From contig DUJI01000026.1 of the NCBI GenBank assembly GCA_013329855.1, positions 1-5,138 of the forward strand: a stretch of DNA of 5,138 nt, given 5' to 3'. The stretch comes from Thermoplasmata archaeon (GTDB lineage: Archaea > Thermoplasmatota > Thermoplasmata > RBG-16-68-12). The notes below the pieces were generated by a model. It ran no database searches, had not been told where the DNA came from, and worked only from the letters and a program-made list of their open reading frames with translations. Below are positions 1-5,138 of this stretch, piece after piece. The position numbers and the translations under genes are program-made. Positions within the stretch are counted from its first letter, which is position 1, and each line of letters opens with the position of its first letter.

Positions 1-150
1 CCGCCACCAGTACATGGAGGAGATGGGACCGAGGTTCGCGCACGCGGCGAGGCGATCCGGCAGGACGGCGCGGGCGATCCTCCGGGCCGAGGCGCGGTTC
101 GGGGCGGTCACGTACGCCATGACGTGCTTCTTCGTGCGGGTTGCCGACAT
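1..150 (-). CDS. cutA: CutA-type divalent cation tolerance protein, N-terminal part (partial)
   Basis: The minus strand encodes 50 codons from an ATG at 150 to the window edge. After a basic N-terminus comes the first CutA strand and helix: residues 13-19 (YVTAPNR), 20-35 (helix ASARRIARAV and following), then LAACANLGPISSMYWWR at 34-50. The 'RLAACxN...SxYWW' signature is characteristic of CutA1, a small trimeric ferredoxin-like-fold protein of about 100-115 residues, so roughly half is seen. CutA was named for copper/divalent-metal tolerance in E. coli; its biochemical role in archaea is not settled. The start is supported by a Shine-Dalgarno GGAGGG five bases upstream; Met11 (codon starting at 120) is a less likely alternative. 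The gene is divergent from the small DUF6015-like gene, sharing an intergenic promoter region. The family call is strong; the function is inferred from the family only. Confidence 0.9.
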   Translation of the reverse strand, partial: MSATRTKKHVMAYVTAPNRASARRIARAVLPDRLAACANLGPISSMYWWR

Positions 151-155
151 CGAAT

Positions 156-161
156 CCCTCC
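156..161 (-). promoter_or_regulatory. Shine-Dalgarno site of cutA
   Basis: The minus strand reads GGAGGG, then five bases (ATTCG), then the ATG at 150. This is a strong match to the anti-Shine-Dalgarno sequence and decides the ATG at 150 over the in-frame Met codon ten codons later. It also means this transcript has a leader, unlike the plus-strand genes in this window. Confidence 0.75.
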
Positions 162-194
162 GAGAATTATCAGGGGGTGGAATATGGACGATGC

Positions 195-204
195 GCTTTT
201 ATGT
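195..204. promoter_or_regulatory. TATA-like box in the divergent cutA / DUF6015-like promoter
   Basis: The plus strand has CTTTTATG at 196-203 in an otherwise GC-rich stretch. Its centre is about 35 bases before the ATG at 234, matching the archaeal TATA-to-start distance for a near-leaderless message. Read on the minus strand the same bases are CATAAAAG, about 50 bases before the cutA ATG, which would give a leader of about 20 bases containing the cutA Shine-Dalgarno site. The element may serve one or both directions. Another AT-rich patch at 165-170 (AATTAT) lies too close to the cutA start to be its TATA box. Positions are read directly; promoter function is inferred. Confidence 0.45.
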
Positions 205-233
205 CCCGCCCCGGGTGCGTCGGATGGCCTTCG

Positions 234-617
234 ATGCCCATCGTCCTCATGTCCGAGGTAGTCGCGGCCCTACGTGCCACCCTCGGGAAACGCGGCATGC
301 CTGACGACGAGGTGCGCATCCTCGCGGAGTACCTCCTCTCCTTCTTCGGCTTCCAGACGGAGGTCATCGACAACAACCTGGACGTCGCGGACCGCGACGT
401 GTTCTACATGCTCGAGGAGGAAGGGCTCCTGGGCACGCGCCAGGAAGAGGTCCTGATCAAGAAGGGGAAGACGTGGCGCATCCACTACTGGGTGCTCCGC
501 GTGGACCGGATCAAGGCCCTCGCCAAGGGCGCGACGACGCGGCCCGTGCAGGACGCCTTCGCCGTGTACAACGACGTGCCCGACGACGTGTGGGCGAGAC
601 AGCTGCCCGTGCACTAA
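234..617 (+). CDS. Small winged-helix-like archaeal protein, DUF6015-type
   Basis: Encodes 127 residues from the ATG at 234; an in-frame ATG at 249 (MSEVVAALRA) is a close alternative giving 122 residues. I prefer 234 because it is the first in-frame ATG downstream of the start site predicted from the TATA-like box at 196-203, and neither ATG has a Shine-Dalgarno site. Residues 6-40 look like two acidic helices (MPDDEVRILAEYLLSFFGF), then DNNLDVADRDVFYMLEEEGLL (47-66), then strands VLIKKGKTWRIHYWVL (73-88). A helix ending in 'ML..EGLL' followed by two strands resembles the recognition helix and wing of a winged-helix domain. The 'RDVFYMLEEEGLL ... WRIHYW' pattern recalls the uncharacterised DUF6015 family, from memory. 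No signal peptide, membrane segment or catalytic motif is seen. DNA binding or regulation is a guess from the predicted fold. It lies 48 bases before the protease gene on the same strand. Confidence 0.8.
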   Translation: MPIVLMSEVVAALRATLGKRGMPDDEVRILAEYLLSFFGFQTEVIDNNLDVADRDVFYMLEEEGLLGTRQEEVLIKKGKTWRIHYWVLRVDRIKALAKGATTRPVQDAFAVYNDVPDDVWARQLPVH

Positions 618-623
618 CCACCC

Positions 624-642
624 GGGATAGTTTAAATATCCC
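624..642 (+). promoter_or_regulatory. TATA box of the protease gene inside an inverted repeat
   Basis: TTTAAATAT at 631-639 is a near-consensus archaeal TATA box; its centre is 31 bases before the ATG at 666, predicting a start site about five bases before the ATG and so an almost leaderless message. No Shine-Dalgarno sequence precedes that ATG, which agrees. The box is embedded in a perfect inverted repeat, GGGATA (624-629), seven bases, TATCCC (637-642). A protein bound to this symmetric site would overlap TBP binding and could repress transcription. The promoter is well supported; the operator role is an inference. Confidence 0.7.
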
Positions 643-665
643 CGAGCCCTCGTTGCGAGCCACCG

Positions 666-1994
666 ATGGTCGACTGGACGCCCTATCTGATCGCGGTCGC
701 CGCGGTGGTCCTGTGGACCGCGTTCTTCGCCTTCTTGCAGCACCGGAAACTCCTGGAGCCGCGGAACCTCTCGCTGGCGGGCCCCATCCTCATGTGGCGG
801 ACGGGCCGGGGAAGGAACCTGATCGACCGCCTCGCGCGGCCCAAGCGCTTCTGGCGGGCGTTCGGAGACGTGTCCATCGTCCTCGTCGTGGCCGCCATGG
901 TCGGGACGACGGTCCTCCTGCTGTGGGAGGCCACCCTGGTCCAGAGCGCCGCGGTGCGAGCGAACCCGCCGTCCCCCGACCTGCTCCTCGGGCTCCCGGG
1001 CATCAACCGGCTCATCCCCCTCGGGTACGGCGTCTTCGGGCTCGCGGTGGCCATCGTCCTCCATGAGTTCTGCCACGGAATCTTGGCCCGCGCCGTGGAC
1101 GTCAAGGTGCGGTCCGTCGGCGCGATCTTCCTCGTCGTCCCCATCGGCGCCTTCGTCGAACCGGACGAGGACGAGATGCGGCGGCTGCCGCCCCGCCAGC
1201 GCTCCCGCCTGTACGCGGCGGGTCCCGCGACGAACCTCCTCCTCGCGGTCCTGTTCGGCTTCCTCTTCTCGAGCATCATGATGGCCGCGGTGACCCCCGT
1301 CCACAACGGGGTGGGCATCGTAGGCTTCTCCGGCCCGGACTCGGGGGCGCTCAAGGCCGGCCTCCAGCCGTACTCCATCATCACGAACGTGAACGGCACC
1401 GAGGTCAACTCGTACAGCGACTTCGTCAACGCGATGGCCGAGGTCCGTCCCAACACGACGATCGCCGTGCAGACGTACAACGTGAACAACGGGACGTACT
1501 TCGACGCGGCCGTGACCGTGGGGTACGACAACGCCACGGGCCGCCCCCTCCTGGGCATCTACGCCCTGGACGTGAGCACGGACTACTACCACCCCCTGAC
1601 GAACCCGGACCGGTTCGGCGGCGTCCCCGGGGCCATCCTGTCCTACATCGCCCTGCCGTTCGCCGGCCGCGCGCCGATTCAGGATCCGGAGATCTCGTTC
1701 TACAAGGTGAGCGGCCCGTTCGCCGCGCTGCCGCCCGCCGTGTTCTGGGTCTTCACGAACAGCCTGTACTGGCTCTTCTGGCTCAACGCGATGCTCGGCG
1801 CCACGAACGCGCTGCCCGCGGTGCCGCTGGACGGAGGCTACGTCTTCAAGGACGGGATGAACACCCTCGTGTCGCGGCTCCGCCGCGGAATCCGGGCGGA
1901 GGACCGCGACCGGATCGTGAAGCAGGTCTCCTACCTGTTCGCCCTGCTCATCCTGGCGCTCATCCTGTGGCAGCTCATCGGCCCGCGGATCTGA
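666..1994 (+). CDS. Site-2 protease family (M50) intramembrane zinc metalloprotease with PDZ-like insert
   Basis: Encodes 442 residues. Likely membrane segments are at about 6-24, 68-88, 118-140, 148-165, 185-209, 352-376 and 420-438. The catalytic site is complete: HEFCH at 133-137 (HExxH zinc ligands and catalytic Glu134) in one helix, and NALPAVPLDGG at 380-390 supplying the third ligand, Asp389, in the family's 'NxxPxxxLDG' motif. The conserved AAGPATN (184-190) is also present. Between catalytic helices, residues 212-300 form a soluble domain whose GALKAGLQPYSIITNVNGTEV (227-247) is typical of PDZ domains, which bind or gate substrates in this family. Such enzymes cut membrane-spanning helices, releasing anchored regulators or degrading remnant peptides. 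No substrate or first-cut protease is seen nearby. It has its own TATA box and is nearly leaderless. Its stop lies 13 bases from that of the convergent membrane-protein gene. Family assignment is firm; the substrate is unknown. Confidence 0.93.
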   Translation: MVDWTPYLIAVAAVVLWTAFFAFLQHRKLLEPRNLSLAGPILMWRTGRGRNLIDRLARPKRFWRAFGDVSIVLVVAAMVGTTVLLLWEATLVQSAAVRANPPSPDLLLGLPGINRLIPLGYGVFGLAVAIVLHEFCHGILARAVDVKVRSVGAIFLVVPIGAFVEPDEDEMRRLPPRQRSRLYAAGPATNLLLAVLFGFLFSSIMMAAVTPVHNGVGIVGFSGPDSGALKAGLQPYSIITNVNGTEVNSYSDFVNAMAEVRPNTTIAVQTYNVNNGTYFDAAVTVGYDNATGRPLLGIYALDVSTDYYHPLTNPDRFGGVPGAILSYIALPFAGRAPIQDPEISFYKVSGPFAALPPAVFWVFTNSLYWLFWLNAMLGATNALPAVPLDGGYVFKDGMNTLVSRLRRGIRAEDRDRIVKQVSYLFALLILALILWQLIGPRI

Positions 1995-2007
1995 CGTGGC
2001 CGTCCGG

Positions 2008-2337
2008 TCAGCGGCGGGTTTCGTTCGCGAGGAGGCCGAGCACCCCGCTGACGAGACCGAGGACGGCGCCCAGCGCGCCCGCCCCGACGATGAGCGCGAC
2101 GATTCCGAGGATGAGGTTCAGCATGCCGCCCGTGCTGTAGCTGCCCCGGTAGATCATCACGCTCCCGACCAGGATGCCCACGCCGAGGACGACGGCCACG
2201 AGGCGCGCGAGGATGTAATCGAGCGTGAGGGTCGAGAGGTGTCCGAGGTCCATGCCCAAGCCGCCGACCAGGATCAGGGCGCCCCCGAGGAGGCCGAGGA
2301 GGAGGCCCACGATGGCGAGGTCTCGCTTCTCCGACAT
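2008..2337 (-). CDS. Small glycine-rich membrane protein of unknown function
   Basis: Encodes 109 residues from an ATG. After a short charged N-terminus (MSEKRD) there are hydrophobic segments at about 7-29, 42-63 and 71-104; the last is long enough for two helices joined by the GAGALG turn near 85-90, so there are three or four membrane spans. The segments are rich in Gly, Leu and Val with repeated GxxxG-like spacing (GLLLGLLGG at 11-19), favouring tight helix packing. The C-terminus is short (NETRR). No catalytic or metal-binding residues stand out, and I do not recognise a family. It begins 26 bases after the acetyltransferase stop codon and is probably last in the infB operon. A hairpin abuts its ATG and no well-spaced Shine-Dalgarno sequence is seen. 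Its end converges on the protease gene. The membrane-protein call is good; the function is unknown. Confidence 0.8.
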   Translation of the reverse strand: MSEKRDLAIVGLLLGLLGGALILVGGLGMDLGHLSTLTLDYILARLVAVVLGVGILVGSVMIYRGSYSTGGMLNLILGIVALIVGAGALGAVLGLVSGVLGLLANETRR

Positions 2338-2358
2338 GGAGGGTGCGAACGCCCCTCC
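2338..2358 (-). promoter_or_regulatory. Hairpin abutting the start codon of the membrane-protein gene
   Basis: On the minus-strand transcript, GGAGGG (2358-2353) can pair with CCCUCC (2343-2338), with two more inner pairs (GC with GC), a bulged A at 2344 and a four-base GUUC loop. The stem ends directly at the ATG (2337-2335). The only Shine-Dalgarno-like bases of the gap are the 5' arm, so they would be buried when folded, and they lie about 14 bases from the ATG when open, which is long. It could damp translation, act in processing, or be chance in GC-rich DNA. Confidence 0.35.
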
Positions 2359-2363
2359 CTACT

Positions 2364-3215
2364 TCATCCTTTCTCTAATCCGCCCGCGGCCCACACCCCC
2401 GCGGGATCCCCAGGGAAGAGGTTCTTCCCCCACCACATCCGGAGGGTGTGGAAGACCTCCGTGAATCCCGCCTCCGCGAGGAACCGGGCCAGCTCCGGGT
2501 TCCGCTCGGGCCCGCTGAGTGAGTACTCCCGCGGGCCGACCACGCTCACGAGGGCGCCGAAGAGATCGCGGGCTGCGTCCGGATGTCCCGGCGCGACAAT
2601 CCACGGGCCGATCTCGCACGCGCCGTCGAACGGGCTGCCGACCAGGTACCCGACGATCCGGGTTCCGTCGCGGGCCACGAGGAACGTCGCCGGGCTCTCC
2701 TGGAGCAGCCGTTCCAGGAGAGGCCTCCGGGAGGCACCGAAGAACCCCGCATCGAAGGGGACCAGCTCCTCCAGGTCGGCCTCCCGGGCCACGTCCACGG
2801 CGCCCGCTCCCGTGGGCGACGCGACCCCCCGCCAGCGCACGACCTCGTACTCGCCGTGGAAGCCGAGCCGTTCGTAGAATCGGACCACGTCGAGGTACGC
2901 GTTGAGCCGGACGGTCTCCGTCCCGCTCGCCGCCAGGTACAGGAGCGCGGTCTGCATGAGGATCCGCCCGACGCCCCGTCCGCGGTGGTCCGGGTCCACG
3001 ATGACCGCACCGAGGAACGCGAGCCGTTCGTACGGCGTCGTGGTGAGGATGCCGACCACGCGGCCTCCGTCCTCGGCCGCGAAGCATCCGTCGGGCGAAA
3101 GGGCGATCAGCCGCGCGAGGTCCGCGCGGGTGTAGCCCCAGCCCTCGAGGTCCGTCAGGCCGAGGGCGGCGTCGATGTCCCGTTCGTCGAGCCGTCGGAC
3201 GCGCGGTTCTCCCAC
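2364..3215 (-). CDS. Two-domain GNAT-family N-acetyltransferase (C-terminal YitH-like domain)
   Basis: Encodes 283 residues from a GTG at 3215. That start is chosen because the first GNAT strand (PRVRRLDERDID, 4-15) begins at once and a GGAGGG lies seven bases upstream; the open frame extends further upstream but there it only mirrors infB and the zinc protein. Domain 1 (4-130) has the acetyl-CoA binding motif VIVDPDHRGRGVGRIL at 71-86, with R78-x-x-G81-x-G83 in the Q/RxxGxG/A loop, and the later FYERLGF at 113-119. Domain 2 (about 139-265) lacks the RxxGxG loop; its FDAGFFGASRR, VGYLVGS, EIGPWIV and RFLAEAGF (154-251) resemble the second domain of YitH-like acetyltransferases. Domain 1 should transfer acetyl from acetyl-CoA to an amine; domain 2 probably shapes the acceptor site. 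The substrate is unknown. The gene overlaps the zinc-protein gene by 61 bases, suggesting translational coupling. Confidence 0.9.
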   Translation of the reverse strand: MGEPRVRRLDERDIDAALGLTDLEGWGYTRADLARLIALSPDGCFAAEDGGRVVGILTTTPYERLAFLGAVIVDPDHRGRGVGRILMQTALLYLAASGTETVRLNAYLDVVRFYERLGFHGEYEVVRWRGVASPTGAGAVDVAREADLEELVPFDAGFFGASRRPLLERLLQESPATFLVARDGTRIVGYLVGSPFDGACEIGPWIVAPGHPDAARDLFGALVSVVGPREYSLSGPERNPELARFLAEAGFTEVFHTLRMWWGKNLFPGDPAGVWAAGGLEKG

Positions 3216-3427
3216 AGGTTCACCCTCCGCTCGAGTTCCTCCGCCTCGTCGCACTCGTGGTAGCCGTGGGTCACGTACTTCTTGTCCCTCCGGTGGTGCT
3301 TGTACATGCACGGCCCGTACTCGTCGTCCTCCTGGCCGTACCACTTGTCGCAGTCCTTGCACAGGTGCTTCCGCGGCAACTGGGCCTGGAGCTGGGCCAC
3401 GTGCGGATCCGTCTCTACATTCCCCAA
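3155..3427 (-). CDS. Small Cys/His-rich putative zinc-binding protein coupled to aIF5B
   Basis: Encodes 90 residues from a TTG at 3427; a strong AGGAGGA six bases upstream fixes this start. A GTG at 3400 would also keep the Cys region but has no comparable site. The core runs from HLCKDCDKWYG (21-31) through YGPCMYKHH (37-45) to THGYHECDE (53-61). Cys23, Cys26, Cys40 and Cys59, with His44, His45, His54 and His57 nearby, fit a C-x2-C-x13-C-x18-C arrangement able to bind one zinc ion; which residues are ligands is inferred. The core is basic in its middle (KHHRRDKK, 43-50) and flanked by acidic stretches. The tail after 75 is Ser/Thr/Gly-rich, probably disordered, and coincides with the overlap with the GNAT gene. 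The gene overlaps the infB stop by 13 bases, so a role near translation initiation or RNA is plausible but unproven. I do not recognise a named family. Confidence 0.82.
   Translation of the reverse strand: MGNVETDPHVAQLQAQLPRKHLCKDCDKWYGQEDDEYGPCMYKHHRRDKKYVTHGYHECDEAEELERRVNLWENRASDGSTNGTSTPPSA
3223..3228 (-). promoter_or_regulatory. Shine-Dalgarno site of the GNAT gene, inside the upstream gene
   Basis: The minus strand reads GGAGGG followed by seven bases (TGAACCT) and the GTG at 3215-3213. The extended match GGAGGGTGA is close to the ideal archaeal Shine-Dalgarno sequence. It lies within the zinc-protein reading frame (codons for ERRVN, about residues 66-70) and decides the GTG start. 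Confidence 0.65.
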
Positions 3428-5138
3428 AACGGGTCCTCCTTGCGTTTGATGGCGCAGATCTGGTCCAGGGTCTCCAGTTCGTCCACGCTGAGTTGCGTGT
3501 GCTGGCGCAACGTCCGCGCCTCCTCCTCCGTGAGCTCGATGAAGAGCACGTCGCCGCCGTTGATCTGTCGCCCGATCGTGACGCCGTCGATCGAGATGGC
3601 CACCTCCTGACCCTGGCGGGCCTCGTCGAGGCGCTTCTCACCGCTGCGGATGGACTTGATGCGACCGAGGCTCCGCCCATCCTCGCGCATGACGCCGGCG
3701 CCGCTGCGGATGCGGCCGTTCAGGACCCGCACGCCGAAGATGGCCGGCTTGGACGTGCGGAACACGTAGTCCCCGAGGAACAGGAGCTTCGCGGGATACG
3801 TGGTCTCCTTGCGGCTCGCCTCTTCCAGCTGCCGCTTGCGCTCCTCCCGCCAGGCACTGTAGTCTTGGATGAGCCGGTAGATGATGTCGCTCTGGAGCAG
3901 CTTGACGTCCGGGTTGTCCTGGAGGGCCGTCTGGGCGTCCGGCAGGAGCTGCGTGTTGAAGGTGAGGATCGCCTGATGGAGCGGGTCGCCCGCGGTCGCC
4001 GCGTCGATCACGTCGCGCCGCGAGGTCGCGCCGAGTCGCGCGAACCGCACGGGGATGTCCGCCTGCTTGCACTCGTACGCGAGCCCTTCCAGGGAGCCGA
4101 TGGCGTCCGCCTTCAGGAGGATGCCCTGTTCCTGGACCTCCACGTGGGGCTGGGATTCCTTCGCAATCTCATCGACGAGTTCCTGGACGTTCCCCTGGGC
4201 CGCGCGGACGGGCGCCCCCGCCACGGCGCCCTCGACGTTCGCGGCGACGATCTTGACGCCCGCGGCCGCGGTGACGCTCTTCACGGAATCGAACCGGTCC
4301 TGGGGGTCGCGGATCTCGTCCAGCGGCTTCGGTTTGAGAAGCGCCTTGACCTTGGTCGTCCCGGGCTTCGTCGGCGTACCGAAGACGATCGTGTCCCCCT
4401 TGCCCAGGGTCCCCTTGTAGATGATCGCGTCGAGGGTCGTGCCGAGCCCCTTCTCCTCCTTCACCTCGAGGATCGTGCCCTCCGCGGCCCCCTCCTCCGT
4501 GGTCAGCTCCTTCTCGAGGAACCGCTGGGCGAGTCCGATGAGCATGAGGAGGAGGTCCGGGATGCCCTCGCCGAACTTGGCGCTCAGCGGGACCACAGCG
4601 ATGTTGGACGTGAAGTCGGTCACCTTGTCGTACCGGTCCGCGGAGAACCCGTGCTCGAAGAGGCGTCCCACGAGCTCGTACAGGCGCTTGTCGAACTCCT
4701 CCCGCGCCGTGTCCGGCTGGTCCGCGTAGGACAGGATGAACGGCTGGTCGTCGTGGTGCCGCCACCCGGGCACCAGGTCGATCTTGTTCGCCGCCACGAC
4801 GAACGGCGTCTTGTACCGCTTCAGGATGTTCAGGCTCTCGATGGTCTGCGGCCGGAAGCCCTCGTTCAGGTCGATGACGAGGACCGCGAGGTCCGCGAGC
4901 GCACCGCCGCGGGCGCGCATCGTGGAGAACGCCACGTGACCCGGCGTGTCGATGAACAGGAGTCCGGGAACCTTGAACGACTTGCCCTTGACCAGCTCGC
5001 CGCAGGTCTCCCTGATTGCGGCCATGGGGACTTCCGTGGCGCCGATGTGCTGCGTGATGCCGCCGGCCTCGCGGCCCGCGACCCCCGTGCCGCGAATGCG
5101 GTCCAGGAGGGTCGTCTTGCCGTGGTCCACGTGTCCGA
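3415..5138 (-). CDS. infB: Archaeal translation initiation factor aIF5B (IF2-like GTPase), 5' end cut
   Basis: The frame is open to the window edge; the first visible residues are GHVDHGKTTLLD, the G1/P-loop, so only a short N-terminus (perhaps 10-20 residues) is missing from a protein of roughly 590. Numbering from Val of GHVD (base 5130): switch I GGITQHIGATEV (23-34), G3 DTPGHVAF (61-68), G4 NKID (115-118), G5 SAK (183-185). Domain II starts near 216 (EGTILEVKEEKGLGTTLD), followed by the archaeal TKPGTTKVKALLKPKPL (254-270), domain III around DAIGSLEGL (342-350), a long helix near 420-445, and domain IV with PAIFGVRVLNGRIRSG (462-477), ending KEDPFWGM. It is the GTPase that promotes subunit joining and initiator tRNA positioning on the ribosome. 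No intein interrupts it. Odd point: the residue after the catalytic His65 is Val, where IF2/5B proteins normally have Glu. It leads an operon with the zinc protein and GNAT genes. Confidence 0.97.
   Translation of the reverse strand, partial: GHVDHGKTTLLDRIRGTGVAGREAGGITQHIGATEVPMAAIRETCGELVKGKSFKVPGLLFIDTPGHVAFSTMRARGGALADLAVLVIDLNEGFRPQTIESLNILKRYKTPFVVAANKIDLVPGWRHHDDQPFILSYADQPDTAREEFDKRLYELVGRLFEHGFSADRYDKVTDFTSNIAVVPLSAKFGEGIPDLLLMLIGLAQRFLEKELTTEEGAAEGTILEVKEEKGLGTTLDAIIYKGTLGKGDTIVFGTPTKPGTTKVKALLKPKPLDEIRDPQDRFDSVKSVTAAAGVKIVAANVEGAVAGAPVRAAQGNVQELVDEIAKESQPHVEVQEQGILLKADAIGSLEGLAYECKQADIPVRFARLGATSRRDVIDAATAGDPLHQAILTFNTQLLPDAQTALQDNPDVKLLQSDIIYRLIQDYSAWREERKRQLEEASRKETTYPAKLLFLGDYVFRTSKPAIFGVRVLNGRIRSGAGVMREDGRSLGRIKSIRSGEKRLDEARQGQEVAISIDGVTIGRQINGGDVLFIELTEEEARTLRQHTQLSVDELETLDQICAIKRKEDPFWGM
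3434..3440 (-). promoter_or_regulatory. Shine-Dalgarno site of the zinc-protein gene, inside infB
   Basis: The minus strand reads AGGAGGA, six bases (CCCGTT), then TTG at 3427-3425. The same bases encode the aIF5B C-terminal residues KEDPFWGM, so a single stretch serves as coding sequence and ribosome binding site. It supports an unusual TTG start and coupling to infB translation. Confidence 0.7.

Noticed and set aside
141..233. Extending the DUF6015-like gene to the ATG at 141
   Set aside because: That start would lie upstream of the TATA-like box, overlap the cutA start on the other strand, and add Cys/Pro-rich residues unlike the rest of the protein.
14..304. A 96-codon plus-strand frame opposite cutA
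   Set aside because: The minus strand carries recognisable CutA sequence with a Shine-Dalgarno site; the plus frame has no motif and runs through the promoter region.
270..1592. A 440-codon open frame on the minus strand opposite the DUF6015-like and protease genes
   Set aside because: Its translation is low-complexity, dominated by Arg, Glu, Asp, His, Gly and Val, as expected from the complement of GC-rich coding DNA, while the plus strand has a full M50 protease with intact catalytic motifs.
2359..2400. Possible separate promoter for the small membrane-protein gene
   Set aside because: The AT-richer patch near 2364-2380 reads as GATTAGAGAAAGG on the minus strand, a poor TATA match, and it is simply the 3' end of the GNAT coding sequence.
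1996..2877. A 293-codon open frame on the plus strand after the protease
   Set aside because: It is opposite the membrane-protein and GNAT genes, its product is charged low-complexity sequence without any domain, and the minus-strand frames have clear hydrophobic segments and GNAT motifs.
3216..3680. Upstream extension of the GNAT frame to give a 438-residue protein
   Set aside because: The added part is only Ser/Arg-rich sequence lying out of frame over infB and the zinc-protein gene; the GTG at 3215 with its Shine-Dalgarno site fits the domain start.

Overview
The window is GC-rich DNA that reads as an archaeal chromosome. The evidence is an archaeal/eukaryotic-type translation initiation factor aIF5B, AT-rich TATA-like boxes about 30 bases ahead of plus-strand starts with almost no leader, and a small protein resembling a family I remember mainly from Thermoplasmata. 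A GC-rich member of the Thermoplasmatota is my best guess; the lineage is an inference, while the archaeal call is firm. Nothing indicates mobile DNA: there are no insertion sequences, CRISPR repeats, tRNA or rRNA genes, and the coding is dense with very short gaps.

Layout. Bases 1-150 (minus) hold the first 50 codons of a CutA-type protein, cut by the window edge. A gap of about 80 bases acts as a divergent promoter. On the plus strand follow a small winged-helix-like protein of the DUF6015 type (234-617) and a polytopic site-2 protease, an M50 zinc metalloprotease with a PDZ-like insert (666-1994). The protease has its own TATA box, which lies inside a perfect 6-base inverted repeat that could be an operator. 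The protease gene converges, with only 13 bases between stop codons, on a minus-strand cluster. In transcription order that cluster is aIF5B (infB, 5138-3415, missing its first residues), a small Cys/His-rich putative zinc protein (3427-3155, TTG start), a two-domain GNAT acetyltransferase (3215-2364, GTG start), and a small glycine-rich membrane protein (2337-2008).

How the genes work together. The first three cluster genes overlap (13 and 61 bases), and both downstream starts carry a good Shine-Dalgarno sequence inside the preceding gene, so they are probably one translationally coupled transcript led by aIF5B. The small zinc protein is therefore a candidate partner in translation or ribosome biology. 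The GNAT could modify a protein or small molecule; its substrate cannot be read from the sequence. The membrane gene is 26 bases further on, behind a hairpin touching its start codon. The DUF6015-like gene and the protease share a direction but appear to have separate promoters.

The least characterised parts are the aIF5B-coupled zinc protein, the palindrome over the protease TATA box, and the small DUF6015-like protein. I see no clear evidence of a wholly new multi-gene system.
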